10,871 bases of DNA from Archangiaceae bacterium. Lineage in GTDB: Bacteria > Myxococcota > Myxococcia > Myxococcales > Myxococcaceae. The translations under genes were made by a program, and so were the position numbers. The notes below the pieces were generated by a model. It saw only the letters and a list, made by a program, of their open reading frames with translations. It had not been told where the DNA came from and did not search any database. Positions 1-5,889 of this stretch are shown here, in pieces (the first letter of the stretch is position 1; each line of letters begins with the position of its first letter). Location: contig JAHFDQ010000161.1 of NCBI GenBank assembly GCA_023248915.1, positions 1 to 10,871 on the forward strand, given 5' to 3'.

Positions 1-1
1 C

Positions 2-328
2 GACGCCGTGCGGCGCACGCTGCGGGGGCTGCTCGACGCCAGCGCGGCGCTCACCAAGGACCCGAGCCCGGCAGCCAGAATTCTCGGCGAGGCAACTCCG
101 GCACTCGGCGACCCGCTCGAAGCGGTGAAGGCCGTCCCGCCCGCGTCCCTGAAGGACAACCTGGCCTTCTTCGGCCTGGCGGGCGAAGCGCCGGTCACCT
201 ACGACGAGCTGTACCGAAGCGCCTCGGCGCTGGCGGTGAAGCTGGGGCTCGCCGCCCGGCCCGTGCCCGCGGACGAAACGAGAGACCTCGGGCCGCTGCG
301 CTACGTCGCCGAGGCGCGCGGGCCGTAG
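2..328 (+). CDS. C-terminal part of a probable ABC-type substrate-binding protein (5' end outside window)
   Basis: The frame is open from the first bases of the window, so the GTG at position 8 is probably internal and the gene starts upstream. The visible 109 or so residues are soluble and end at TAG 326-328. The segment LKDNLAFFGL, followed about 15 residues later by YDELYRSASALAVKLGL and then by PADETRDLGPLRYV, resembles the C-terminal part of NMT1/SsuA-type solute-binding proteins, where a tail helix (typically LYDRAxxLWxKxG) and an RDLxxL motif close the fold. Such proteins capture a small substrate in the periplasm for an ABC importer. The N-terminal signal and binding-site residues are outside the window, so the substrate cannot be guessed. 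No terminator is obvious in the 40 bases after the stop. The coding call is firm; the family call is tentative. Confidence 0.6.
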   Translation, partial: DAVRRTLRGLLDASAALTKDPSPAARILGEATPALGDPLEAVKAVPPASLKDNLAFFGLAGEAPVTYDELYRSASALAVKLGLAARPVPADETRDLGPLRYVAEARGP

Positions 329-368
329 CCGCCGGGAACTTTCGCTCCCGTCGTCAGCAACTTCGGTC

Positions 369-560
369 TCAGGCGCCGCCGGGAAGCGCCCTCTTCATGA
401 ACTCATCGAACATTGGGACCGTGAAAGCGGTGTCACCATGCTGCGGGCTGAAGAGCATCCCCTTCTTGATGAGGCCGTCTCGAAGCGGCGCGACGGCTTG
501 GGTCTTCGTCTTCAGCTGCCTGGCGATGTCGCCTGAACGGTGTGGTCCCTGATCTCCTCG
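369..560 (-). pseudogene. C-terminal remnant of an AAA-type ATP-binding protein (winged-helix tail)
   Basis: On the minus strand, about 60 codons ending at TGA 369-371 read like a real protein tail. The sequence runs GPHRSGDIARQL, then a linker, then LIKKGMLFSPQHGDTAFTV and PMFDEFMKRALP. This pattern (SGDIA helix, KGMxxSPxHGDTAFTVPxFDEFM) is what I recall at the C-terminus of a widespread family of AAA ATPases of about 400 residues, in which it forms a winged helix. Further upstream the frame stays open, but it runs antisense-like out of frame through the next gene and loses all similarity, so the ATPase core is missing. The remnant stops just before the stop codon of the 575-1996 gene. It is therefore best read as the stump left when other DNA was joined here. 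It cannot have ATPase activity. Confidence 0.6.
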
Positions 561-574
561 GGCCCCAGAGGCGG

Positions 575-1996
575 CTACCGTCCCAGCACCGCGGCGGCGT
601 CGAACAAGGTGACGCCTTCCACTTCGCGAGGCAGCGATTCGTGGCTCGGAACGAAAAGCCCCCAATGCACCTGAACGCCTTCGGGCAGAGGCGGAAGAGC
701 GCGCTGCTTCATCGTGCGGACAATCGCCTCGACCTTCGCTCGGGAAACTTCCCGGGACCACTTGCACTCTCCCAGAAGCACGTGCCGACGGTCGGCAGAC
801 ACCGAGGCTACGTCCCACTCGGCGCCCGTCGTCTCGCGGCTCACCCAGTGTCTCCCGGCGGGCTCCCACTCGAGGTCCAGGTGGCCGAGGCGATGCCAGT
901 GCAGCCGGCACAGCTCTTCCCACATCGCGGCAGCGTGGTGGCGCAGCGCCTTGCGGGCATCGCCGCGAGCGGCGCTGACTCCGAGATTCAGCCCGCTCAG
1001 GTGGGGGCGAACGCACGAGTACCAAAGAGCGAGAAACGGATCTGCCACACGGTAGAAGGAACGCCGGCCTCCAACCTCGGGCCGCCCTCTCGAGAAGTCA
1101 TAGGGCGCCTGGCGTTCGACCAGCCCGAGCTCGACCAGGTGCCGCAGCGGCTTGGCGAGCGTCGTTTCCTTCACGGCCAGCCGCCCGGCCAGCTCTGAAG
1201 ACCGTCGCACCCCGCGGCCGACCAGCTCGCAGACCGCGCGTTCGAGGCTGGCCGCCTCTTCGTCTCGTAACACCCGGTCGGCCTCTTCGTGCAAGACGCC
1301 GTGCGGCGAGAGCACCAACCGGTCAATCGCATCGGCGACGGTCGAGTACCTTCCCTCACAGAAGAGCTCCCAGTATCGCGGCACACCTCCGAATGCGGCC
1401 CAACCCTCGACGGCCGAGATGGCGTCGGGCAGGCCCAGCGCTCCTTGAATCTCGGTGGCGGGAAGTGGCGCAAGCCGCAAGCTGAGCTGCGCCCGGCCGA
1501 ACAGGGGCGCGGCCGAGCCCAGGACCAGGCCCTGCATCATCCGTTGGCTCGAGCCACAGAGAACCACCGGCACCCGGCGGTCTGAAGCTTCGAGCATCGC
1601 TTGAAGCACCGAGGGCAGCTCGGGGGCCGGCAGCACCCAATAGGGAAACTCGTCCAGGACGAGAGGCCGCTTTCCCGAAGGCCACTGCCGAGTGAGCGCC
1701 GCGAACAAGGCGCGCCAGGACGGGTAGGTGGCGTCGCCAAACCCGGGCAGAAGAGGTTGCAGGTCGTCGGCCAACGCTGCGCGCTGTGAAGCGGGCGTTC
1801 CTTCGGTCGCCTGCACGTACCAGCCGTCCACGTTTTGCAGCCAGCGGCGGAGCAAGGCCGTCTTTCCAAGCCGACGCCGCCCGTGAATCACCGCCAGACG
1901 GGGGCGGGCAGATCCCCAGGCGGAGAGGGCGGCGAGCTCGTCGCGTCGGTTCCAGAAACGCCCGTCACGACTATTCTCCAAGGAAGTATTCCGCAT
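575..1996 (-). CDS. AAA-type ATPase with C-terminal DUF234 (PD-(D/E)XK-like) domain
   Basis: A complete 473-residue protein of the archaeal/bacterial ATPase group that carries a DUF234 tail (COG1672-like). The N-terminus has the usual FWNRRDEL opening (residues 14-21). Walker A is GRRRLGKT (39-46), Walker B is LVLDEF (112-117), and a sensor-like segment VVLCGSS lies at 144-150. A winged-helix region follows at about 250-300 (SELAGRLAVKETTLAKPLRHL). The C-terminal part has EWD at 393-395 and GECKW at 409-413, which fits the D...ExK signature of PD-(D/E)XK nucleases, to which DUF234 is related. The length is normal for the family. These proteins are common in accessory DNA, but their role is not established; a DNA-directed or defence role is inference. 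The ATG at 1996 is the only good start close to the conserved N-terminus. No Shine-Dalgarno sequence precedes it, and a -10-like box lies six bases upstream, so the mRNA may be leaderless. Confidence 0.88.
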   Translation of the reverse strand: MRNTSLENSRDGRFWNRRDELAALSAWGSARPRLAVIHGRRRLGKTALLRRWLQNVDGWYVQATEGTPASQRAALADDLQPLLPGFGDATYPSWRALFAALTRQWPSGKRPLVLDEFPYWVLPAPELPSVLQAMLEASDRRVPVVLCGSSQRMMQGLVLGSAAPLFGRAQLSLRLAPLPATEIQGALGLPDAISAVEGWAAFGGVPRYWELFCEGRYSTVADAIDRLVLSPHGVLHEEADRVLRDEEAASLERAVCELVGRGVRRSSELAGRLAVKETTLAKPLRHLVELGLVERQAPYDFSRGRPEVGGRRSFYRVADPFLALWYSCVRPHLSGLNLGVSAARGDARKALRHHAAAMWEELCRLHWHRLGHLDLEWEPAGRHWVSRETTGAEWDVASVSADRRHVLLGECKWSREVSRAKVEAIVRTMKQRALPPLPEGVQVHWGLFVPSHESLPREVEGVTLFDAAAVLGR

Positions 1997-2002
1997 GTAA
2001 TA

Positions 2003-2031
2003 GTTATAACGAAAGACGGCGGCGGACGAAA
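2003..2031 (-). promoter_or_regulatory. Putative promoter of the DUF234 ATPase gene (leaderless)
   Basis: On the minus strand a TATAAC box (2008-2003) lies six bases before the ATG at 1996, in a short AT-rich patch inside GC-rich DNA. A weak -35-like TTTCGT (2031-2026) sits 17 bases further upstream. Transcription would then begin at or next to the start codon, which agrees with the missing ribosome binding site. The -10 match is good and the -35 match is poor. Confidence 0.4.
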
Positions 2032-2038
2032 CCGGGGC

Positions 2039-2240
2039 CTACAAGGCCACGTCGAAGCATCTCTCCTCGGACACGCGCCTCGCCTTCGCCGACTCCTGCG
2101 CGGCCGGGTCCGCCGTTGCTTCCACGGCTGCCCACACTCCGAGCAGCCGCTCTCCCATGCCGTCGAGCGCCTTCCGCGGGTCTTCAAGTCGGGACAAACG
2201 CCGATCTTCCCTCGCCGGGCAAGTAGAGGGCGCTCCCGCT
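2039..2240 (-). pseudogene. Unidentified coding fragment (C-terminal remnant)
   Basis: One minus-strand frame, ending at TAG 2039-2041, gives about 65 residues with the composition of a genuine soluble, helical protein rather than a shadow. It contains RLSRLEDPRKALDGMGERLL and GVWAAVEATADPAAQESAKA, and ends with SEERCFDVAL. I see no usable start codon with a ribosome binding site. Upstream (to the 54-base repeat at 2294-2347) the likely continuation is in another frame. I read it as the 3' end of a broken gene joined to repeat and transposon-like sequence. I do not recognise the family. The rest of the 1997-2433 stretch holds only this fragment, the repeat copy and the ATPase promoter. Confidence 0.35.
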
Positions 2241-2293
2241 GAGCGGGTGGGGTGCTGGTGCGGTCGAGGTGGGTGACCGACTCCGGCGTACCC

Positions 2294-2347
2294 GGGGCGG
2301 CGAAGTCGAAGGGGACTTGCTCCGGCTCCGGCGGAACCTCATCGGCC
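2294..2347 (+). repeat. 54-base direct repeat, left copy
   Basis: This stretch matches 4327-4380 at 52 of 54 positions in the same orientation. The two differences are A/C at 2315 and A/C at 2341. Read on the minus strand it encodes EVPPEPEQVPFDFAAP, and the other copy encodes EVPPEPEQGPFDFAAP. The two copies bracket the abiE locus. The right copy lies inside an IS91-like transposase remnant, in the proline-rich linker before its zinc-binding part. The left copy is therefore probably a second scrap of the same kind of element. Confidence 0.85.
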
Positions 2348-2436
2348 GTGGGCGGTGGTCTCCAGAAGGGCAACGCCGCGGGAGCGGCGGACGGAGACAG
2401 AAACTGTGCGGGCGGTTCTTGGTCGTCGACCGCGAC

Positions 2437-3145
2437 GCCGAGGCGCTTCTTTACGTTGAGCGCTTTTCACTCGAGGCCCGGCAGGTCCCGGATGATCGTC
2501 TGCATCGCGGCGTCGTCGGTGAGGAGTTCGGGGGCGATGTCCCCGGCGCCGTTGAGCCGTTCGAGGAACTCGAGCTCGTGGGCCGCAAGAGGGAGCACAA
2601 TTGCGAGCCGCTCGCGACATTCAGCGACGAGCTTGTCGAGCCAGGTCGTAACCTCGCCGCGCGCGGGCGCGAGATCAGAGCGGAGCATCGGCACCAGGTC
2701 GCGCGGCGCGTCCGCCGGGTCCCCCTTCACGTCCCCGGGCGACACCGCCCGCCAGTCCTTTCGGTTCATCCCACTGTAGACGACGAACGCGAGTCGAAGG
2801 CGCGCAGGATCGAGATCAGCCGCGACAAGGAGCCGATGGGCGTCGAAGATGTCGCGGTTGGCGCTCCGCGCGAGCAGCGCCGCCAACTTTCCCGCGCACA
2901 GCGAGCATCGCCTCGCGGTCAGCCGCGCCGATGTAGTTGAGATCGATGTCCACCGACAGGCGCGGTACGTCGAAGTAGAACAGGTTGAGCGCGGTGCCGC
3001 CCTTCAATGCGATCCGAGTCTTCAGGAACGGATGGCTGTTCAGCGCGTCGAGAACGGCGATCAGACGGAAGACCTTCTCGAGCTGTTCGCCGCCGAAGCC
3101 GGTCGACGCCACCTCGCGTGACAGATCTTGCGGGGTCAGGTTCAT
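2437..3145 (-). pseudogene. abiEii: Broken abiEii: nucleotidyltransferase toxin of a type IV toxin-antitoxin system
   Basis: AbiEii toxins are nucleotidyltransferase-fold proteins that stop growth unless opposed by the AbiEi antitoxin. The ATG at 3145 opens a frame with LEKVFRLIAVLDAL, then KGGTALNLFYFDVPRLSVDI and DLNYIGAADREAMLAV. These contain the nucleotide-binding GGT and the DxD-type metal-binding acidic residues. At about 2890-2898 the similarity jumps, in a different reading frame, to AGKLAALLARSANRDIFDAH, which is a later conserved block of the family. By comparison with the usual length of about 280-300 residues, roughly 80-100 residues are missing, including the strand that normally supplies a third acidic residue. 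A second lesion is TGA at 2469-2467, followed in frame by KALNVKKRLG; the family tail usually reads WKxxNVxKH, so TGG has become TGA. The start overlaps the abiEi stop by four bases. A functional toxin is very unlikely. Confidence 0.85.
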
Positions 3146-3948
3146 GCCACCTCTGCCCAGGTCCGGTTCACTACGCGTTCGGGTACCACGAGGTTCCAGC
3201 GAGTGAGAAGCTTGCCCGGCTCACGCTTGCCACGTTCCAAGTACATCGGCTGCGATGGTGCGTGCTCCTGGAGGCGCTTGAGATGGCTCTCCTCGAGCAT
3301 CAGCTCCTCTCGGTGCTGCTCGAGGAAAAAGCCGACCTTCGCCACCGTGACGGCCGAGCCCAGCTTCAGGGCGTAGTCGGTGACCGCGTCGACGTCGAAG
3401 AACTCCACCGACTCGAGCGAGCGCCAGATCTCCTCCCAGCCTCCACCGTGGCGAGGAGCATCGAGCACGTCCACGAGCGTCCGCTCGAGCGTGGTCACGC
3501 GTACCGGTAGGCCGTTGCGCGGGACCTCGACGAGGCCTCCCCCCAGATCCGGCAGCCTGCGCAACGAAGGAGGCACCGGGACGGGGACGAACTCGGTGCC
3601 GCGGAACTCGAACGGCTTTGCGCGCGTGCAGGTCAGGTACGTGACCCGGCGCGAGAGCGAATGGGCCCGGCCGTGAAGCTGCAGCGCCGCGTGGTAGGAG
3701 ATCACCGCGTCCGGTGCCAGCCGGCTCGCGAGGAGAAACGGGTCGACCTGCAGATTCTCTGCGGAGCCGCCGCGGGGCACGACCGCGTACAGGCCACGAC
3801 GGACGTGCAGCAGATGCCCAGCGCGGACGTGCTGCTGGAGGACCGCCTTGCTCGCCGTGGGCTTGCGCGCGGCGCCCTCTCGGTGCGCGGACGCGAAGTC
3901 CTCGAACCGGAACACGGGATGGGTGGCAAAGTAGTCGATGGGCTTCAT
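3142..3948 (-). CDS. abiEi: AbiEi family antitoxin (type IV toxin-antitoxin system)
   Basis: An intact 268-residue protein. The N-terminal 60 residues form a winged helix (YFATHPVFRFEDF, then ASKAVLQQHVRAGHLLHVRR and GLYAVVP), the DNA-binding part that autorepresses abiE operons. The second domain carries VISYHAALQLHG (82-93) and VTTLERTLVDVLDAP (151-165), typical of AbiEi/DUF4095-like antitoxins. The length is normal. The ATG at 3948 is chosen because the winged helix starts directly after it. A GGAG lies about 15 bases upstream, rather far, and a repeat arm covers the interval. The stop overlaps the abiEii start (ATGA, 3142-3145), as expected for coupled toxin-antitoxin genes. In this family the antitoxin counters the toxin without direct binding. 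Since the partner toxin here is broken, this gene is an orphan antitoxin and may act only as a repressor or as protection against a related AbiEii. Confidence 0.9.
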   Translation of the reverse strand: MKPIDYFATHPVFRFEDFASAHREGAARKPTASKAVLQQHVRAGHLLHVRRGLYAVVPRGGSAENLQVDPFLLASRLAPDAVISYHAALQLHGRAHSLSRRVTYLTCTRAKPFEFRGTEFVPVPVPPSLRRLPDLGGGLVEVPRNGLPVRVTTLERTLVDVLDAPRHGGGWEEIWRSLESVEFFDVDAVTDYALKLGSAVTVAKVGFFLEQHREELMLEESHLKRLQEHAPSQPMYLERGKREPGKLLTRWNLVVPERVVNRTWAEVA

Positions 3949-3950
3949 TG

Positions 3951-4088
3951 TCTTGCCGTTCGTCTCCAGAACGCCAATATATTATGATACCTGTGGGCAT
4001 TAACGGCAAGTACGTAGCTCGACGTTACTTGCCGTTCATCTCTACAAGGCGAGTAAATGGTCCGTTCATCGGAGATAAACGGCAAGTA
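3951..4088. promoter_or_regulatory. Inverted-repeat array, probable AbiEi operator
   Basis: Four copies of a 9-11 base arm alternate in orientation: TCTTGCCGTT at 3951-3960, AACGGCAAGTA at 4002-4012, TACTTGCCGTT at 4026-4036 and AACGGCAAGTA at 4078-4088. The like-oriented arms are 75-76 bases apart, so the array looks like two units. The middle arms form a perfect 11-base inverted repeat with a 13-base spacer. A further near-palindrome lies within the second unit: CCGTTCATC (4062-4070), three bases, GATAAACGG (4074-4082). Known AbiEi proteins bind paired inverted repeats in their own promoter. The arms here cover the -35 box and the start-codon region of abiEi, so autorepression is the natural reading. 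Confidence 0.75.
3981..4009 (-). promoter_or_regulatory. Putative abiEi promoter
   Basis: On the minus strand, TTGCCG (4009-4004) and CATAAT (3986-3981) are separated by exactly 17 bases, a good sigma-70-type arrangement in an AT-rich patch. The -35 box is part of one operator arm. Transcription would start near 3974, about 26 bases before the abiEi ATG, leaving the arm at 3951-3960 in the short leader. Confidence 0.6.
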
Positions 4089-4106
4089 TGTGCGTCCGTC
4101 TAGTGG

Positions 4107-4430
4107 CTAACATACTGGATTAACTATGGCACTCTGGTTGCCGCCATGGCAACCCCGCCAGGTGAGCCCGAGGACTTCCCGGGCCAGCCCGATGTCGGTG
4201 ACGAACACCGTCACGCGCATTCGCCCGCCGCAGCGCTCGCAGTCGAGAACGTCAGTCTGAAATGTCCTCTTCATCAACTCCGCCCACGATTACCTGTGGC
4301 GCTCTGGCGGCTCGGGCGCACCTTGCGGGGCGGCGAAGTCGAAGGGGCCTTGCTCCGGCTCCGGCGGAACCTCCTCGGCCTCATGCTCCGGAACGATGCG
4401 CGCTCGCAGCCTGGCGATGAGACCCAACCG
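4107..4430 (-). pseudogene. IS91-like (Y2) transposase remnant, C-terminal region
   Basis: On the minus strand the segment from about 4430 gives LRARIVPEHEAEEVPPEPEQ, then a proline-rich linker, then TAA at 4292-4290, then in the same frame SWAELMKRTFQTDVLDCERC and GGRMRVTVFVTDIGLAREVL. In IS91-type transposases the catalytic domain is followed by LRxxxVP, a variable linker and the W-x-x-L-x-x-R-x-F-x-x-D-V-x-x-C-x-x-C-G-G-R-M zinc-ribbon block, so the order is right. The TAA probably replaces a tyrosine codon (TAC/TAT). The catalytic tyrosine domain and the element ends are absent, and similarity fades after LGLT (about 4155). A hairpin, GGTTGCC/GGCAACC (4136-4154), lies at its end. The remnant cannot move on its own. 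Upstream of 4430 the strand carries no further transposase-like sequence. Confidence 0.65.
4327..4380 (+). repeat. 54-base direct repeat, right copy
   Basis: Partner of the copy at 2294-2347 (52/54 identical, same orientation, 2,033 bases apart). Here it lies in the linker of the IS91-like transposase remnant. Identity falls away sharply on both sides. Confidence 0.85.
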
Positions 4431-4731
4431 ACCGAAGCAGCGGCACTGCTGCGAGTGCCGCAAGATGTACACGCCGGGCCGGTCATCGGCGAAGACGCAG
4501 AAGAGCTGCTCGAAGGTGTGCCGAGGCGAGCGGCGTGCACAGCAGGCTCGTGAGGACGGTCGGCGTCGGGTCCGAACAGATCTCCGGAGCCGACGAGGTG
4601 GGTTCCGGAACCGGGGGCTAAAGAAGCCGCGAGAGGCTGCGCGGCTTCACGACAGGCCTATCCAGGCCTACGGGCGAACGCCCAGGGCCCTGTTGGTCCG
4701 GTTGGCGTCGAGCCCTTCAGCGTCCCAGTAG
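4417..4731 (+). CDS. Small zinc-finger protein, probably a truncated gene
   Basis: A plus-strand frame begins at ATG 4417 (MRPNRPKQRHCCEC) and carries C-x2-C, then about 17 residues, then C-x3-C (CSKVCRGERRAQQA). This is a convincing metal-binding knuckle followed by a basic helix. Similar short cysteine-rich proteins with a QKxCSxxCRxxRR motif occur near mobile elements in myxobacteria, as I recall; I cannot name the family. After about residue 60 the sequence becomes arginine-rich and featureless. It ends inside the 3' end of the opposite-strand gene at 4668, which suggests that the true C-terminus is lost. The start has no clear ribosome binding site and overlaps the transposase remnant. 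It may be a decayed gene rather than an expressed one. Confidence 0.35.
   Translation: MRPNRPKQRHCCECRKMYTPGRSSAKTQKSCSKVCRGERRAQQAREDGRRRVRTDLRSRRGGFRNRGLKKPREAARLHDRPIQAYGRTPRALLVRLASSPSASQ
4623..4648 (-). terminator. Terminator-like hairpin after the pRiA4b-family gene
   Basis: A perfect 8-base stem, GAAGCCGC (4623-4630) and GCGGCTTC (4641-4648), has a 10-base loop. On the minus strand it begins about 20 bases after the stop codon at 4668 and is followed by TTTAG, a short T tract. The position and shape fit an intrinsic terminator; the weak T tract lowers confidence. Confidence 0.5.
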
Positions 4732-5237
4732 CCGCCCACCCACGTCAGCGTCTCGTCGTGCTCCTCGTGCTTGGGATCCGTCAGGATCTCCAGCAACCGC
4801 TCGTAGCCGCCAGTCCCGCCGCAGTCTTCCGGCGGGCAAGCCCTCGCGCCGCCGATGCAGAGCGGTAGGGTCTGGCGCCTGTCGGGCTCCAGCGCCTCAG
4901 CCACCAGGATCTGGTGATGCCAGGAGTCCCCGAAGTCGTAGAGGTACAGCAGGCGCTGCCCCACGCCGACGAGCTGGTCCAGGTGGATCCGGCGCTCGTC
5001 TTCTACGTCGGGACCGTCCTCCTCGTTCATCCTGATGTCACCGATGAGGCGGTCACGGATCTCGAACTGGTGCAGGTGGCTGTTCGTCCACCCGAACGCC
5101 GCCTGGAGGACCGTGTGCAACTTGCCGAGAGCAATGTTCGAGGGCACGAGGAGGTCGCGCCAGATCGGCGGGTTGGTGTCCTGCAGAATGACCTTCAGGT
5201 GGAAGACCTTTGTCGGCTTGGACCTGGCGCGGGGCAT
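4668..5237 (-). CDS. Plasmid pRiA4b ORF-3 family protein
   Basis: A complete 189-residue member of the pRiA4b ORF-3 family (also labelled as an IS1096 passenger protein), widespread in plasmids and accessory DNA and without an assigned biochemical role. All conserved blocks are present: NPPIWRDLLVPSN (22-34), LGKLHTVLQAAFGW (37-50) with SHLHQF (53-58), LYLYDFGDSWHHQI (97-110), and ARACPPEDCGGTGGYE (131-146), ending with a WVGG/D-rich acidic tail. The ATG at 5237 is preferred over the in-frame TTG at 5249 because the family starts near KVFHLKV. Neither has a good ribosome binding site. The stop of the upstream small gene lies eight bases away, so translation is probably coupled to it. A hairpin follows the stop. 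Confidence 0.88.
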   Translation of the reverse strand: MPRARSKPTKVFHLKVILQDTNPPIWRDLLVPSNIALGKLHTVLQAAFGWTNSHLHQFEIRDRLIGDIRMNEEDGPDVEDERRIHLDQLVGVGQRLLYLYDFGDSWHHQILVAEALEPDRRQTLPLCIGGARACPPEDCGGTGGYERLLEILTDPKHEEHDETLTWVGGYWDAEGLDANRTNRALGVRP

Positions 5238-5245
5238 GGGGGGAG

Positions 5246-5440
5246 TCAACCAGGACTTCGGGACGGCAGCAATGTGGCGGTGCTCAACGCGAGCCCATGC
5301 TTCTGCACGGCGAGCGTCGCCGGCGTGAGTTGAGGAGTCGCGCCATTGCCGTCAGAAATGCTCTTCTTGCAAGCCGGGCACGTTCCGTCGGATACGAAAA
5401 TGGCCGTGTGGCAGTGCGCGCATTCCAGCATTTGGCCCAC
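5246..5440 (-). CDS. Small zinc-ribbon protein
   Basis: A 64-residue protein starting at GTG 5440, preceded at good distance by AGGGGG on the minus strand. Cysteines at 7 and 10 (CAHC) and 21 and 24 (CPAC) form a classic C-x2-C...C-x2-C zinc ribbon of minimal size. An ATG three codons in is an alternative start but would lose the spacing to the ribosome binding site. The remaining 35 or so residues are probably unstructured. The gene ends eight bases before the pRiA4b-family start, so the two form an operon. The ribbon could bind nucleic acid or be a protein-protein module; the family is not recognised beyond the fold. Confidence 0.6.
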   Translation of the reverse strand: MGQMLECAHCHTAIFVSDGTCPACKKSISDGNGATPQLTPATLAVQKHGLALSTATLLPSRSPG

Positions 5441-5607
5441 GACAACCCCCTATGGTGGACAGCGTCACTTGTTCTCGACCATTGGATTCTTGGTGCGAGC
5501 CTAGCGTAAGCGGGAGAGCCCGGCTCTGCCGTGGATGCCGCGACAGTGTGACGATTCCAGGAGGCATCTCAGCGAAAGATTCCCTACCCTGTCGCGAAAG
5601 GCGGGCC

Positions 5608-5889
5608 GTGCCGCGCCCAGACGCGGACTGGAATACGATCGAGGAGTTCGCGCTCTCGTTTGACGGCTACCGCGCGCTGGGCGAAAGGTGCGCGAAGATC
5701 GCTCCCGACAGCGGGAAGACGACGTCTCGGGCGAGGTTCCGTGTTTGCGGCTCGCCAATCGTCCAAACCTCCTATAGAAGCCGGGCCGCCCGCGAGGGGG
5801 TGACGCAATGCTACAGCCGATATTACCGAACTCACCGCTCTCGGAAGTCGCCGCTGAGGTGCGGTTCCACGGAAGCCTCGCTCTTCTAG
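5608..5889 (+). pseudogene. Possible small gene, probably truncated
   Basis: A GTG at 5608, with AAGG about seven bases upstream, starts PRPDADWNTIEEFALSFDGY, then RALGERCAKIA. This 31-residue stretch looks coding and recalls the N-terminus of small uncharacterised bacterial proteins with a DWxTIEEFALTFDGY motif. I cannot confirm this without a search. After about 5700 the frame loses protein character, becomes rich in Ser/Arg, and runs through the start of the 5808 gene in another frame. I read it as a 5' fragment. The rest of the 5441-5807 stretch shows a 13-base palindrome (AGAGCC-C-GGCTCT, 5515-5527) and nothing else I can support. Confidence 0.3.

Noticed and set aside
542..1198. A 218-codon plus-strand open frame
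   Set aside because: It lies antisense to the DUF234 ATPase and shows no motif; the opposite strand has clear Walker and ExK motifs.
2467..2886. A separate 139-codon gene starting at TTG 2886
   Set aside because: The sequence is the middle and C-terminal part of AbiEii. The codons before the TTG continue the family motif (AGKLAALL), so it is the second half of the broken toxin gene, not a gene of its own.
3951..4088. CRISPR-like array at the repeated AACGGCAAGT elements
   Set aside because: The arms alternate in orientation, are only about 10 bases long and are unevenly spaced (41-51 and 13 bases between arms). This fits operator half-sites, not a CRISPR array, and no cas gene is present.
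4601..4612. Perfect 12-base palindrome GGTTCCGGAACC
   Set aside because: A single short palindrome in GC-rich DNA with no nearby promoter, and not repeated elsewhere in the window. Chance is a sufficient explanation.
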